DNA of 64,000 nt from Gammaproteobacteria bacterium (GTDB lineage: Bacteria > Pseudomonadota > Gammaproteobacteria > Pseudomonadales > Halieaceae). The notes under the pieces are model-generated. The model saw only the letters and a list, made by a program, of their open reading frames with translations. It had not been told where the DNA came from and did not search any database. Position 1 is the stretch's first letter. The number at the start of each line of letters is the position of its first letter. The stretch lies in assembly GCA_030433415.1 (NCBI GenBank), contig JAUIMF010000002.1, positions 62,001-126,000 of the forward strand, read 5' to 3'. Shown here in pieces: positions 33,757 to 44,600 of this stretch. A program made the translations under genes and the position numbers.

Positions 33757-34599
33757 ATGAGTCGCGACCCGCGACGGTCCAAGACCGAATTCAACAAACT
33801 GCAGAAACGCCTGCGCCGCCAGGTGGGGCAGGCGATTGCGGATTACGACATGATTCGCGATGGCGAGCGGGTGATGGTGTGCCTGTCGGGAGGCAAGGAT
33901 TCCTACGGCATGCTCGACATTCTGCGCTCGCTGCAGGCCAGCGCTCCGGTCAACTTTGAGCTCGTGGCCGTGCATCTGGACCAGAAGCAGCCCGGCTACC
34001 CGCCGGAGATTCTGCCCGACTACCTCGACAGCCTGGGCATCGAGTACCACATTCTCGAAAAAGACACTTACAGCGTGGTGCGCTCTGTGATTCCCGAGGG
34101 CAAGACCACCTGCGGTCTGTGTTCACGCCTGCGGCGCGGCACGCTCTATGGTTTTGCCCGTGAGATTGGGGCCTCGCGGATTGCGCTCGGACATCACCGC
34201 GATGACATCGTTGAAACGCTGTTTCTGAACATGTTCTTCGGCGGCAGTCTCAAGGCGATGCCGCCGAAGCTGCGCTCGGACGACGGCGAGAATGTGGTGA
34301 TCCGGCCCCTGGCGTATTGTAAGGAGCAAGATCTGGAGCGCTTCGCTGAGGCTCGGCAGTTTCCGATCATTCCCTGCAACCTCTGTGGCTCCCAGGACAA
34401 TCTGCAGCGCCAGGCGATCAAGGCCATGCTGCGGGACTGGGAGCGCGAGTACCCCGGGCGTACCGAAACCATCTTCCGGGCCATTGGCAACGTGGCGCCG
34501 TCGCAGCTGACGGACCGGGAGCTCTTCGACTTTACGGCGCTCAATGCCGACGATCCGCCCAACGCCATCGCGGCGCGCATCAGTGCCATCAACCTCTGA
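33757..34599 (+). CDS. ttcA: tRNA 2-thiocytidine(32) synthetase TtcA
   Basis: A 280-residue tRNA-thiolating enzyme, which converts C32 to 2-thiocytidine using ATP and an Fe-S cluster. The PP-loop SGGKDS lies at 44-49. The Fe-S cysteines are in CGLC (119-122) and CNLC (207-210), two separate CxxC motifs as in Ttc[24 protein letters not shown] follows the family. The ATG at 33757 fits the N-terminus. Its 3' end overlaps the possible start of ccmA. Confidence 0.95.
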   Translation: MSRDPRRSKTEFNKLQKRLRRQVGQAIADYDMIRDGERVMVCLSGGKDSYGMLDILRSLQASAPVNFELVAVHLDQKQPGYPPEILPDYLDSLGIEYHILEKDTYSVVRSVIPEGKTTCGLCSRLRRGTLYGFAREIGASRIALGHHRDDIVETLFLNMFFGGSLKAMPPKLRSDDGENVVIRPLAYCKEQDLERFAEARQFPIIPCNLCGSQDNLQRQAIKAMLRDWEREYPGRTETIFRAIGNVAPSQLTDRELFDFTALNADDPPNAIAARISAINL

Positions 34600-35203
34600 C
34601 GCCGGTGCCCGGGTACTGCTCGACGCCCGGGGCATGGGTGTTGAGCGCGGAGGACGCCAACTCTTCCATGCCCTCGATATCACCGTGTGTGCCGGCGAGC
34701 TGGTACACCTTCGCGGCGCCAACGGCGCCGGCAAAACGACGCTGATGCGCGTGCTGGCGGGCCTATCTCGTTTTGGCTTCGATGGCGAGGTGGCGCACCG
34801 CGAGCGCTGCCTTTTTCTCGGTCATCACAGCGCTGTGAAGCCCCTGCTGACACCTCGAGAGAACCTGCGTTGGCACCCTGCGGGCGAGCGCTTTGGCGAC
34901 GACGCGACGATCGACGAAGCCCTGGCCGCAGTGGGTCTCTACGGCTACGAAGACACTCCCGCCGCCCAGTTGTCCGCAGGGCAGCAGCGGCGAGTCAATC
35001 TGGCACGGTTATATCTCAGCCGGCAGCCGCTGTGGCTCCTTGATGAGCCTTTTACCGCCATCGATGTGCAGGGCGTGGCCCGTCTCCAGGCCCGCCTGGT
35101 GCAGCATTGTCGCGATGGCGGCGCGGTGCTGTTCACGTCGCATCAGTCGCTGGACGCGGACGTAGCGGTTCGCACCCTCGACCTCGAGGCGGTTGCCTAC
35201 TGA
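34544..35203 (+). CDS. ccmA: Cytochrome c maturation ATPase CcmA
   Basis: The ABC ATPase of the haem-releasing CcmABCD complex. Walker A is [12 protein letters not shown], the signature is [14 protein letters not shown] and Walker B is [12 protein letters not shown]. The start is uncertain: ATG 34544 overlaps ttcA by 56 bp, GTG 34583 is inside that overlap as well, and ATG 34634 would lose the first strand ([14 protein letters not shown]). CcmA drives release of holo-CcmE from CcmC. Its stop overlaps the ccmB start by one base (TGATG). Confidence 0.92.
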   Translation: MPTIRPTPSRRASVPSTSDAGARVLLDARGMGVERGGRQLFHALDITVCAGELVHLRGANGAGKTTLMRVLAGLSRFGFDGEVAHRERCLFLGHHSAVKPLLTPRENLRWHPAGERFGDDATIDEALAAVGLYGYEDTPAAQLSAGQQRRVNLARLYLSRQPLWLLDEPFTAIDVQGVARLQARLVQHCRDGGAVLFTSHQSLDADVAVRTLDLEAVAY

Positions 35204-35880
35204 TGGCGGGGGAGGGCTTTTACCGCGCCATGTTGCGCCGGCAGCTCGCTCTGTCGCTGCGCCGCCCGGTGCAACTGTTCAATGCGCTGCTGTTCTTTGC
35301 GCTGGTAATTGTGCTGTTCCCCCTGGGCCTGGGACCCTCGCCCGAGACTCTGGGCGAGTTCGCGCCGGGAATCCTGTGGATTGTGGCCCTGCTGGCCAAC
35401 ATGCTCGGGGTCGAAACCCTGTTTCGCAGCGACTTTGAGGATGGCTCCGTCGATCAGCTGCTGCTGGCTCCGCAGCCGCTGTACTTTTCGGTGATGCCCT
35501 ATCTGTTGACGCAGTGGCTCCTCGCCGGTGTGTTGCTCGCCCTGGTATCGCCGCTGTTTGGACTCATGCTGGGTCTGCCGGTGGGCGCCATGGGAGCGCT
35601 GGCGGCGTCATTGCTGCTAGGTTCCGGGGTCATGAGCGTGCTTGGCGCCATCGGCGCGGCCCTGACCGTTGGCCTGCGCCGCGGTGGCATGCTGATCGCA
35701 TTGCTGGTCACCCCGTTTTACATGCCCGTGCTCATTTTCGGCAGTGGCGCGGTGCAGGCGGCGGTCACGGGCGTCGATAGCAGCCCCTATCTGGCGCTAC
35801 TGGCGGCGATGCTGTGCCTGGCGGTCGCCCTTGGCCCGCTGGCCATTGCCGCGGCCCTGCGCATCAGTGTGGACAGCTGA
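35203..35880 (+). CDS. ccmB: Haem exporter permease subunit CcmB
   Basis: A 225-residue membrane protein with six hydrophobic helices and the family segments RRPVQLFNALLFFALVIVLFPLGLGPSPETL and DFEDGSVDQLLLAP. It forms the membrane part of CcmABCD. The ATG at 35203 lies within the ccmA stop. Length is normal (about 220). A 76-bp gap containing a promoter-like element separates it from ccmC. Confidence 0.95.
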   Translation: MAGEGFYRAMLRRQLALSLRRPVQLFNALLFFALVIVLFPLGLGPSPETLGEFAPGILWIVALLANMLGVETLFRSDFEDGSVDQLLLAPQPLYFSVMPYLLTQWLLAGVLLALVSPLFGLMLGLPVGAMGALAASLLLGSGVMSVLGAIGAALTVGLRRGGMLIALLVTPFYMPVLIFGSGAVQAAVTGVDSSPYLALLAAMLCLAVALGPLAIAAALRISVDS

Positions 35881-35918
35881 TGAGGATCAACGTCTGTTGT
35901 ACTTTCCCGGCCCGAGCT

Positions 35919-35946
35919 TTGAGCGCTCCGAGACGCCGAGTATAAT
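35919..35946 (+). promoter_or_regulatory. Internal sigma-70-like promoter before ccmC
   Basis: TTGAGC (35919-35924) and a perfect TATAAT (35941-35946) are 16 bp apart in the ccmB-ccmC gap. A start about 7 nt downstream, near 35953, would give a leader of only about 4 nt before the ccmC ATG. Confidence 0.5.
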
Positions 35947-35956
35947 CGCCGCCGCT

Positions 35957-36694
35957 ATGTGGACCTTCTTTCACAAGCTGGGGTCTCCGCCCTGGCTGTA
36001 CACCATCTCCGGTCAGATACTTCGTTGGCTGCTGCCTGCGGCGTTGCTCGCGCTTGTCGTGGGGATGTGCTGGGGTTTGCTCTTTACCGCCCCGGATTTT
36101 CGCCAGGGCAACAGCTATCGCATTATCTACATTCATGTGCCCGCCGCGGTGGTTGCCCTGGGGGGCTACTACATCATGGCCATCGCCGGTGCCATCAGCC
36201 TGATCTGGAAGATGAAGATGGCCGACATCGCCATGTTGGCCGCGGCTCCCGTGGGCGCCGCCCTGACATTCATCGCTTTGGTGACCGGTTCCATATGGGG
36301 CAAGCCCACCTGGGGCACCTGGTGGGTGTGGGATGCCCGTATCACCTCGATGTTGATTCTGTTGTTTTTGTACCTCGGCGTGATGGCGTTGTATGAGGCC
36401 TACGACAACAAGGTGGCGGCGTCGCGAGCGTGTGCCGTGCTGGCGTTGGTGGGTACGGTGAACATTCCTATCATCTACAAGTCCGTGGACTGGTGGTACA
36501 GCCTGCACCAGCCAGCCTCGATCAAGTTCACCGGCGGCAGCACCATCGACCCCAGCATGCTTTATCCGCTGCTGCTGTGCATCGTCGCGTTCTACGCGCT
36601 GTTCGCCTGTGCACTGATGGCAAATATGCGCGTGACAATTCTGGACCGTGAGCGGCGTACGGGCTGGGTCCGTCGTCTGGTCGAGGAATCCTGA
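35957..36694 (+). CDS. ccmC: Haem handling protein CcmC
   Basis: A 245-residue six-helix membrane protein. The tryptophan-rich haem-binding WWD segment reads GKPTWGTWWVWDARITS near residues 113-129. The flanking histidine ligands are in IYIHVPAAV and WWYSLHQPASI. CcmC loads haem onto CcmE in the periplasm. The start at 35957 has no obvious ribosome site, consistent with the promoter close upstream. The ccmD ATG overlaps its stop. Confidence 0.95.
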   Translation: MWTFFHKLGSPPWLYTISGQILRWLLPAALLALVVGMCWGLLFTAPDFRQGNSYRIIYIHVPAAVVALGGYYIMAIAGAISLIWKMKMADIAMLAAAPVGAALTFIALVTGSIWGKPTWGTWWVWDARITSMLILLFLYLGVMALYEAYDNKVAASRACAVLALVGTVNIPIIYKSVDWWYSLHQPASIKFTGGSTIDPSMLYPLLLCIVAFYALFACALMANMRVTILDRERRTGWVRRLVEES

Positions 36695-36894
36695 TGTACT
36701 TTGACAGTGTCGCGGCGGTGCTGGCCATGGACGGGCACGGGCCCTATGTGTGGGCGGCCTATGGCATTACGCTGCTTGTGCTCGCCCAATTGCTGCTCTG
36801 GCCTGCGCGACGCCTCAAGCGACTGCGGCGAGAACTGCGCGGTGAGGTGCGTCGGCGCGAGGCCGTAAAAACGAATTCCGTGGAGACCTCCTGA
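36694..36894 (+). CDS. ccmD: CcmD small membrane subunit
   Basis: A 66-residue protein with one membrane helix (YGITLLVLAQLLLWPAR) preceded by DGHGPYVWAA, a typical CcmD start, and followed by a basic tail (RLKRLRRELRGEVRRREA). It stabilises CcmABC and helps release holo-CcmE. The ATG overlaps the ccmC stop (TGATG). Confidence 0.9.
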   Translation: MYFDSVAAVLAMDGHGPYVWAAYGITLLVLAQLLLWPARRLKRLRRELRGEVRRREAVKTNSVETS

Positions 36895-36897
36895 GCC

Positions 36898-37341
36898 ATG
36901 CATCCCGTTCGTCGTCAGCGCCTGTGGGTTGTGCTGAGTATCGTGATTTTTTCGACCGCCGCCATCGGCCTGGTGGTGTACGCCCTGCGTGGCAACATCA
37001 ACCTGTTCTACCCCCCGATCGAGGTGGCCTCGGGTGCCGCGCCCCTCGATACGCCGATCCGTGTTGGTGGCATGGTGGTCGATGGCAGCGTGAAACGCGC
37101 CGACGACAGCCTCGAAGTGAGCTTCATGGTGACGGATTACCAGGCGACGGTGCCGGTGGTGTACACGGGCATACTGCCGGACCTGTTTGCCGAGGGAGAG
37201 GGCGTCGTTGCCTCCGGGCGCCTGGACGCCAGTGGCACACTGCAGGCCGATGAAGTGCTGGCCAAGCATGACGAAAACTACATGCCTCCCGAGGTTGCCG
37301 AGGCCCTTGAGAACAGCGCTGCGAAGGGAGTCACGCCGTGA
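36898..37341 (+). CDS. ccmE: Haem chaperone CcmE
   Basis: A 147-residue membrane-anchored OB-fold protein. The helix [20 protein letters not shown] is followed by a beta domain. The haem-binding site is His124 in [12 protein letters not shown], the conserved HxxxY motif that forms a covalent bond to the haem vinyl. The [24 protein letters not shown] context is canonical. It passes haem from CcmC to CcmF. The ccmF GTG start overlaps its stop. Confidence 0.95.
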   Translation: MHPVRRQRLWVVLSIVIFSTAAIGLVVYALRGNINLFYPPIEVASGAAPLDTPIRVGGMVVDGSVKRADDSLEVSFMVTDYQATVPVVYTGILPDLFAEGEGVVASGRLDASGTLQADEVLAKHDENYMPPEVAEALENSAAKGVTP

Positions 37342-39311
37342 TTCCGGAGCTGGGACACTTCGCGCTGGTGCTGGCCCTGGTGCTGGCGGTGGTGCTGGCG
37401 GTGGTGCCCATGGCGGCCAGTTTTCAGGGCCGTTACGCCGCGATGCGTCTGGCGCCAACGCTGGCTACGGCCGTGGCGGTGTTTACCTCAATCAGTTTCG
37501 CGTGCCTGGCCACGGCTTTTTTGCAGGATGATTTTTCTGTACGTGTGGTGGCCGCGAACAGCAACAGCCTGCTGCCACCCATGTACAAGTTCTCTGCTGT
37601 GTGGGGGAATCACGAAGGCTCGCTGCTGCTCTGGGCCCTGATTCTGTCCTACTGGCTGGCGGCGGTGGCCGCCTTCAGCCAGGGGCTACCGACCATCATG
37701 TTGGCGCGGGTGCTGGCGGTGATGGGCGCCATCGCCGTGGGGTTCCTGTCGTTCAGCCTGCTCACGTCCAATCCCTTTGAGCGAATCCTGCCCGGCGTGC
37801 CCGCCGACGGCAACGATCTCAACCCGCTGTTGCAGGACCCGGGATTGATCATCCATCCGCCGCTGCTGTACATGGGGTATGTCGGCTTCAGCGTCGCCTT
37901 TGCCTTTGCCGTCGCCGCGCTGCTGGGAGGGCGACTCGATGCCGCCTGGGCGCGCTGGTCGCGGCCATGGACCAATGTGGCCTGGGCCTTTCTCAGCCTC
38001 GGCATTATGCTCGGCAGTTGGTGGGCCTACTACGAACTGGGCTGGGGTGGCTGGTGGTTCTGGGACCCGGTGGAGAACGCTTCGTTCATGCCCTGGCTGG
38101 CGGGCACGGCCCTGATCCATTCCCTGGCCGTGACCGAAAAGCGAGGCCTGTTTCGTAGCTGGACCGTACTGCTGGCCATATTTGCCTTCTCGCTGAGCCT
38201 GCTGGGTACCTTCCTTGTACGCTCCGGCGTGCTGACCTCGGTGCATGCGTTTGCAGCGGACCCCGCACGCGGTCTGTTTGTGCTGATTTTTCTGGCGATT
38301 GTGGTCGGCGGGTCACTCACGCTCTACGCCCTGCGCGCGCCCGCAGTGCGCAGCCATATCAGCTTTGGCACCGTGTCGCGCGAGTCGCTGTTGCTGCTCA
38401 ATAACGTCGTTTTTCTTGTTGCCACGCTCACGGTGCTCTTCGGCACGCTGTTCCCGCTGCTGATGGATGCCCTGGGGCAGGGCAAGTATTCCGTCGGGCC
38501 GCCGTACTTCAACGCCGTGTTCGTGCCCCTTATGGCACTGCTGGTGCCCTTTATGGGTGTGGGGCCGCTGTCGCGCTGGCGCGATGACAGCCTGCACCGC
38601 TGGAAGAGCCGTATGCTGCTGCCCGGTGTCATCGTTGTGATTCTGGCGGTGGTGCTGCCGTTCATTGCAGATCAGGGATTCAATCTGTGGGTGGCCCTGG
38701 CGATACTGTTGGCGGGCTGGCTGGTTGCGGGACTGTGGCAGGATTTCGCCGAGCGGCGGCGCAATAGTCCCAGTCTACTGCGCAGCCTGCGTCGCCAGTC
38801 ACCGAGTTACTGGGCGATGGTGCTGGCCCATACGGGCTTTGCCGCCGCGATTGTCGGTGTCGTTGCCACCAGTCAGTACAGTATCGAGCGCGATTTGCGC
38901 ATGGCGCCGGGAGACAGCGAAACGCTGGCCGGGTACCGGTTTGTCTTTAATGAGACGGCGCGCGTGCGTGGGCCGAACTACCTGGCGGATGCGGCGCGTT
39001 TCTCGGTGTATCGCAACGACCGCGAGGTCGCGTCACTGCAGGCCGAAAAACGGCGCTATCTCGCGTCGGGCTCGGTCATGACCGAGGCGGCGATTGATCC
39101 GGGGCTGTTTCGAGACCTTTACGTGGCCATGGGTGAGCCCGTCGGCACCGACGGCGCCTGGGCCATACGCCTGCATTACAAACCCATGGTGCGCTGGATG
39201 TGGCTGGGTGCGCTGCTCATGGGGGCCGCCGGTCTGCTGACGACCTTCGATCGACGCTACCGCCGCGAGCCGCGCGTGGCGCAGACGGAGGCTCCCCGTG
39301 CGCCGGCTTAA
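37338..39311 (+). CDS. ccmF: Haem lyase subunit CcmF
   Basis: A 657-residue membrane protein with about 15 helices. The WWD haem motif is [26 protein letters not shown] near residues 230-255. Periplasmic segments carry [20 protein letters not shown] and [19 protein letters not shown] with the axial His. CcmF joins haem to apocytochrome CxxCH thiols with CcmH and CcmI. Starts with GTG 37338, overlapping the ccmE stop; its own end overlaps ccmG by 14 bp. Confidence 0.95.
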   Translation: MIPELGHFALVLALVLAVVLAVVPMAASFQGRYAAMRLAPTLATAVAVFTSISFACLATAFLQDDFSVRVVAANSNSLLPPMYKFSAVWGNHEGSLLLWALILSYWLAAVAAFSQGLPTIMLARVLAVMGAIAVGFLSFSLLTSNPFERILPGVPADGNDLNPLLQDPGLIIHPPLLYMGYVGFSVAFAFAVAALLGGRLDAAWARWSRPWTNVAWAFLSLGIMLGSWWAYYELGWGGWWFWDPVENASFMPWLAGTALIHSLAVTEKRGLFRSWTVLLAIFAFSLSLLGTFLVRSGVLTSVHAFAADPARGLFVLIFLAIVVGGSLTLYALRAPAVRSHISFGTVSRESLLLLNNVVFLVATLTVLFGTLFPLLMDALGQGKYSVGPPYFNAVFVPLMALLVPFMGVGPLSRWRDDSLHRWKSRMLLPGVIVVILAVVLPFIADQGFNLWVALAILLAGWLVAGLWQDFAERRRNSPSLLRSLRRQSPSYWAMVLAHTGFAAAIVGVVATSQYSIERDLRMAPGDSETLAGYRFVFNETARVRGPNYLADAARFSVYRNDREVASLQAEKRRYLASGSVMTEAAIDPGLFRDLYVAMGEPVGTDGAWAIRLHYKPMVRWMWLGALLMGAAGLLTTFDRRYRREPRVAQTEAPRAPA

Positions 39312-39837
39312 GCTCTTTTTGCCTCTGGGGATTTTTGCCCTGCTGGCGGTGCTGCTCTTTCGGGGATTGTCTCTGGATCCCCAGGCTTTGCCGTCGGCGC
39401 TGATTGATCGTCCGTTGCCTGCCTTTTCGCTGCCGTCCCTGGCCGGTGACAAGACCCTGACCCCAGATGGACTCATTGGAGAGCCTTTTCTGCTGAACGT
39501 CTGGGCGACCTGGTGCATCTCCTGCCGGGTGGAGCATCCCTATCTGCAGCGTCTTGCCGCAGAAGAGGCGGTGGTGATCTACGGCGTGAATTATAAGGAT
39601 GACAGCGCCGCCGCCCGTGCCTGGCTGGCGGAGCTGGGTGATCCCTATGTGGCGAGCATCGTCGATCGCGAAGGCAGCCTGGGACTGGATCTTGGCGTTT
39701 ACGGCGCACCGGAGACCTATTTTGTCGATGCAGATGGGGTGATCCGTTATCGCCACGTGGGCGTGATTGACGAGCGGATCTGGACCGAGCGTCTGCAGCC
39801 GATCTACCAACAGCTACGCACGGAGGCGGGGCGATGA
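39298..39837 (+). CDS. ccmG: Thiol:disulfide interchange protein CcmG/DsbE
   Basis: A 179-residue membrane-tethered thioredoxin-like protein. An N-terminal anchor (LFLPLGIFALLAVLLFRGL) precedes the fold. The active site is WCISC (Cys73, Cys76) in NVWATWCISCRVEH, and GAPETYFVDADGVIRYRHVG contains the cis-Pro loop. It keeps the CxxCH cysteines of apocytochromes reduced. GTG start at 39298, inside the ccmF end. Confidence 0.94.
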   Translation: MRRLKLFLPLGIFALLAVLLFRGLSLDPQALPSALIDRPLPAFSLPSLAGDKTLTPDGLIGEPFLLNVWATWCISCRVEHPYLQRLAAEEAVVIYGVNYKDDSAAARAWLAELGDPYVASIVDREGSLGLDLGVYGAPETYFVDADGVIRYRHVGVIDERIWTERLQPIYQQLRTEAGR

Positions 39838-40307
39838 GTGCGCTGCGTGCATTGTTTGCCGGTCTGCTGGCATGGACCTTACTGGTTGCACCGGTGTCTG
39901 CGGTGATCGAAACCTACGAATTCAGCTCACCGGAGCTCGAAAAACGCTATCACCGTCTCAGCCAGGAACTGCGCTGTCCCAAATGCCAGAACCAGAACAT
40001 TGCCGACTCCAACGCGCCCATATCCCAGGATTTGCGCCAGTTGGTGTACCAGCAGTTGGAGGCCGGTGCGTCGGACGATGCGATTCTCGACGACATGGTG
40101 CGCCGTTATGGTGAATTCGTCCGTTATCGCCCCGATACCGAGGGTGCAGCCCTGTGGCTGTGGTTGGCACCGGTCGCGTTGCTGGGAACCGGGCTGGTGG
40201 TGCTGGTACTGATGCTGCGCCGCGGCGGTGCCGTGGCCGAGGCGCCGGTTCTGTCCGATGAAGATCGGGAGCGCCTGGACAAGCTGATTGCCGAGGACGA
40301 CCAGTGA
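39834..40307 (+). CDS. ccmH: Cytochrome c maturation protein CcmH
   Basis: A 157-residue protein with signal peptide, the redox motif LRCPKCQNQNIADSNA (Cys48, Cys51) and a C-terminal membrane helix (LWLWLAPVALLGTGLVVLVLML). It is the short CcmH form, with the TPR part encoded separately as CcmI. It hands reduced apocytochrome to CcmF. It overlaps ccmG and ccmI by 4 bp each (ATGA/GTGA). Confidence 0.94.
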   Translation: MSALRALFAGLLAWTLLVAPVSAVIETYEFSSPELEKRYHRLSQELRCPKCQNQNIADSNAPISQDLRQLVYQQLEAGASDDAILDDMVRRYGEFVRYRPDTEGAALWLWLAPVALLGTGLVVLVLMLRRGGAVAEAPVLSDEDRERLDKLIAEDDQ

Positions 40308-41497
40308 GCGTGTTCCTGATCGGTGCCCTTGTGCTACTGGTGTTGGCGGCGGTGCTGCTGTGGCCTCGCGATCGTGCGCCACGGGCGGCGGATGCGGATG
40401 ACCCTAACCTCGGCTGGTACCGGCAACGGCGCGACGAGCTTGCTGACCAAGACCCGGTGCTAATGGAAGAAGCCCGCCTGCGACTGCTGGAGGACGGCAC
40501 TGGCGGCACAAACGCAGCGACTGATACACCTGACGTGCGTTCGACGCGGTGGCCGGGGCTGCTCCTCGTCGCGGTGGTGATTATCTCGGTACCACTGATC
40601 TATCAGCAGACGGGATCCCTGGAAGATGTGCTGATCCATGATGCCCTGGGGCAACTGACACCCGAAGACAGCGAGGAGGCCCGCGATGCCCTGGTCGCGC
40701 GCATCGAGGCCCGCAGCCGGGATCGGGAGGACAACCTGCAGTACCTGGGGCTGCTCGGGCGGCTGTACATGGCCGCCGAGGACTACGCGGGAGCACGCGA
40801 CAGTTTCGGCCGTCTGGCGGTACTGGCTCCCGAGGATCCCCAGGCTCTGGCGCTGGCGGCACAGGCGCGTTTTCTCGCCGCCGGGCGGGTGTTGGATCAG
40901 CAGGCCCAGTTGTTTGCCGAGCAGGCTCTCGCGCTGGACCCGCAGCAGCGCACGGCGCTGGGGCTGCTGGGCATGGCGTCCTTCGAGGCGGGGGCCTACA
41001 GTGCAGCGGTGACCTACTGGGGTCGTCTTCAGGCCATGGAGACACCTGACTCCCCCGGCTATCGCATGCTCGAGGATGTGCTGACGCTGGCGCGCGAGCG
41101 TGCCGGTATACCCGCGCCCGAGGTTGCTGGTAGTGCGCCGGCCGCCGTCGACGGTCCGCGCATCGCCGTTGACCTGCGCCTGGCCGAAGGCCTGAGCGCC
41201 GATCCCCAGGCAACGGTCTACGTTTTCGCCCGCCGGGCGGGAACTGGCGGCATGCCCGTGGCCGTGCGCCGCCTCAGCGCCGGGCAACTGCCCATGAGTT
41301 TTGAACTCAGAGATGCGGACGCTATGGCCGGGCAAAAGCTCAGCGAAGCGGGTCCGGTCACGGTCACGGCACAACTGTCGCGCAATGGTCAGCCGGGTGC
41401 GGCGAACGCCCGGTTCCTCGGTCAGAGTGACCCCGTGGAGGCCTCCGCCAGCGCAGCGGTGAGCATCGAGCTGCGCGAGACCAGCGCCGAAAGCTGA
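40304..41497 (+). CDS. ccmI: Cytochrome c maturation TPR protein CcmI
   Basis: A 397-residue protein. Two membrane helices (FLIGALVLLVLAAVLLWP and WPGLLLVAVVIISVPLIYQ) flank a cytoplasmic loop. A periplasmic TPR domain follows (about 150-260, NLQYLGLLGRLYMAAEDYAGARDSFGRLAVLAPEDPQ), then a C-terminal beta domain. CcmI chaperones apocytochromes to CcmFH. GTG start. It ends the ccm operon; a near-palindrome follows at 41514. Confidence 0.92.
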   Translation: MSVFLIGALVLLVLAAVLLWPRDRAPRAADADDPNLGWYRQRRDELADQDPVLMEEARLRLLEDGTGGTNAATDTPDVRSTRWPGLLLVAVVIISVPLIYQQTGSLEDVLIHDALGQLTPEDSEEARDALVARIEARSRDREDNLQYLGLLGRLYMAAEDYAGARDSFGRLAVLAPEDPQALALAAQARFLAAGRVLDQQAQLFAEQALALDPQQRTALGLLGMASFEAGAYSAAVTYWGRLQAMETPDSPGYRMLEDVLTLARERAGIPAPEVAGSAPAAVDGPRIAVDLRLAEGLSADPQATVYVFARRAGTGGMPVAVRRLSAGQLPMSFELRDADAMAGQKLSEAGPVTVTAQLSRNGQPGAANARFLGQSDPVEASASAAVSIELRETSAES

Positions 41498-41513
41498 AGA
41501 TTTGCGTCGGGCA

Positions 41514-41543
41514 TAGTGTTATCTGTTTAAAGCAGATACACTA
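41514..41543. terminator. Imperfect hairpin after ccmI
   Basis: TAGTGT-T-ATCTG (41514-41525) pairs with CAGATACACTA (41533-41543) with one bulged base and a TTTAAAG loop. There is no T-run, so it may be a processed 3' end of ccm mRNA, or an operator for a dimeric regulator. The 158-bp gap around it is AT-rich. Confidence 0.4.
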
Positions 41544-41609
41544 CATCTTGTGGTCGACAATTTCGGTCGGCAAGGCCAAAAACCTCAGCTAAACCCAAAA
41601 AAACATCTA

Positions 41610-41636
41610 GCAACTTCAATAAAAACAGTAAGTTGC
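41610..41636 (+). promoter_or_regulatory. Leader hairpin directly before the smc ribosome site
   Basis: GCAACTT (41610-41616) and AAGTTGC (41630-41636) form a 7-bp stem with a 13-nt A-rich loop, immediately followed by the GGGAG ribosome-site candidate (41637-41641). This site is 14 nt from the ATG, further than usual. The structure could tune translation of smc; this is inference. Confidence 0.4.
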
Positions 41637-41655
41637 GGGAGATAGTTAAACTCGA

Positions 41656-44600
41656 ATGCGACTTAAGTCAATCAAGCTTGCGGGATTCAAGTCCTTCGTG
41701 GACCCCACGACTGCCCATTTTCCGAGCAATATGAGCGCCGTCGTTGGCCCCAACGGCTGTGGCAAATCCAATATTATCGACGCTGTGCGCTGGGTGATGG
41801 GCGAAAGCTCGGCGAAAAACCTGCGCGGTGAGTCCATGGCCGACGTGATCTTCAATGGCTCGGGCAATCGCCAGCCGGTCGGTCAGGCGTCCATCGAACT
41901 GGTCTTTGACAACAGCGAGGGCAAGATCGGCGGCGAGTACGCCAGCTACAGCGAGATCTCGACCCGTCGCCAGGTCACTCGTGACGGTCAGTCGGAGTAT
42001 TTTCTCAACGGCACCAAATGCCGCCGTCGCGATATCACCGATATTTTCCTCGGCACGGGGCTGGGTCCGCGTAGTTACGCGATCATCGAGCAGGGCATGA
42101 TCTCGCGGCTTATCGAATCCAAGCCCGAAGAGCTGCGGGTATTCATCGAAGAGGCGGCGGGTATCTCCAAGTACAAGGAGCGGCGCCGCGAGACTGAGTC
42201 GCGTATGCGTCGCACCCTCGAAAACCTTGAGCGCCTGACGGACCTGCGTGACGAACTGGGGCGCCAGCTCCAGCACCTGGAGCGCCAGTCCCAGGCCGCC
42301 GAAAAATACCGCACGCTCAAGCGCGAAGAGCGGGAACTGCGCCAGCGGCTCCTGGCCGCCAGGATTCGCGAATTGAGAGCGCGCCAGGAAGTGGCAGCGC
42401 ACGAGGTCCGCGAAGAAGAAGTGCGCCTCGAAGCGGTCTACGCGGAGCAGCAGGCGATCGACACCGCGCTGGAGCAGCACCGCGTCAATTACAGCGAACG
42501 CAACGACGCACTTGTCGAGGTGCAGGGTCGCTTCTATGCCATTGGCGCCGAAGTGAGTCGTATAGAACAGGAGATCCGTTATCAGGGCGAGCGCGCCGAG
42601 CAGCTGTCGAATGATCTGCACAGTACTCGGGCCGGGCTCGAGCAGGCCCAGCGCCATGTGACCGACGATGGTGAGCGTCTGACGGGCTGGGAGCGCGAGC
42701 TGGCGGAACTGACGCCGGCGCTGGAGGCAAACAAGGTGGCCAGCGCCGCCGCGAGCGCGGCGCTCGAAGAGGCAGAAAAGCGCATGCAGTCCTGGCAGTC
42801 GGACTGGGACGAGTTCAACCAGAAGGCGGCGGTGCCCCGTCAGCAGGCCGAGGTGCAGCAGTCCCGTATTCAGCATCTGGAACACTCGCTGGGCCGCTTG
42901 CAGCGACGCAGGGATCAGCTGGTGCAGGAGCGCGATGCGCAGGGCGATGACGCGGCCGTGCAGACCCTAGAAGAACTGCGCCGAACCCTTGCCGAGGCCG
43001 AGTCCGGAGCGACGGCGGCGACGGAGCAGGTTGAAACCATTGAAGGCCGTCTCACCGCGCTTCGCCAGGAGCGTCGCAGCGCGCAGGAATCCCTCAATGA
43101 AGAGCGCTCGCGGCTGCAGGTGAAACGCGGTCGCCAGGCGTCCCTCGAGGCCCTGCAGCAGGCGGCCAAGGAACGCGCCGAAGGCGGCAAGGTAGGGCAG
43201 TGGTTGCGCGAGCGCGGCCTTGCGGATAACCCGCGCCTGCTCGATGAGTTGCAGGTCGAGCCGCGCTGGCAGCGTGCGGTTGAAGTGGTACTGGGCAATG
43301 CACTGCAGGCCATCTGTGTCGATGACCTGCGGGATCTGGATCAGGCCATGGATCACCTCAAGGGTGACATGACGATCATCGAGGCGGGGGCGGCCGTCTC
43401 TACTGCCGAGGATTCCCTGGCCCGACGCCTGCAGGGCACGAGCCGCGCGGCGGCGTTGTTGGCGGGCGTACGCTGCGCTGACAATGCGGAAGAAGCGCAT
43501 CGCCGGCGCCGGGATCTCGCTCCGGGGGAGTCCCTGATAACGCCCGAGGGAGTGTGGTTTGGTCGCAACTGGGTGCGTAGCGTCAATGGTGCCGAGTCCG
43601 AGGAAGGACTCATCGGGCGCCAACGCGAACTCGAGACGCTGCAACGCGAAGTCGAGGAGCTCGCTGAGGCCGAGCGTCGTGCGGTCGCTGCGCTGGGTGA
43701 GCTGGATCGCAACGTCAGTACGGCCGAGAACGAGCTGCGCGAGGCGCGTTCAGCGGCGAACCGCGCCGGCGCCGTGCGTGGCGATGCGCTGGCCAAGCTC
43801 CGCGCCGAAGAAGCCCGTCAGGAGCAGGTACTGAAACGCCGTGAACGTCTTGACGGTGAACTCAACGATACGGCCTCCCAGCTCGAACAGGAGACGGCAG
43901 CCATGAGCGAGGCGCGCTCTCGCCTTGCCGATGCCATCGAATCCATGGACGGTGACGAGACCGCCCGCGAGTCACGCCTGAAGGAGCGCGAGGCGCTGCG
44001 CAGCGCATTGGATGAGGCGCGGTCCCACGCCCACCGCAGTCGCGACGAGGCGCATCAGGGCGCGTTGCGGCACCAGTCCCTGGTCACCCAGAGCGAGACG
44101 ATTCGCGACGCTCTGGCGCGTAGCCGCGAACAGGTGAAGGTCCTTGGCGAACGCCTGGAGTCCCTGGAGAGCGCCCGCACCGAGAATGACGCACCACTGG
44201 CGGGTCTTAAGGACCAGCTTGAGAGCCAGTTGGCCCTGCGCCTCGAGTCCGAGACGCACCTCACCAGCGCCCGCCAGGCCCTGGCCGAAGTGGAGCATGC
44301 CCTGCGCGAGGCGGAGCAGGAACGCCTGCGTGTGGAGCAGAAGGCCGGCTCCCTGCGCGAGCAGCTCGAACGCAAGCGCCTGGCGCTGTCTGGCCTGGAG
44401 CACGAGCAGTCAACGCTCGCCACGCAATTGGTGGACATTCACGGTGACCTGGATGCGCTGCTTGAGGCGCTCGACGAGACGGTGGATATGCAGGCCTGGG
44501 AGCGTGAGCTCGAACGCTATGCCAACCGCATAACGCGCCTGGGGCCCATCAACCTCGCCGCCGTGGACGAGTACAAGCAGCAGTCTGAGCGCAAACACTA

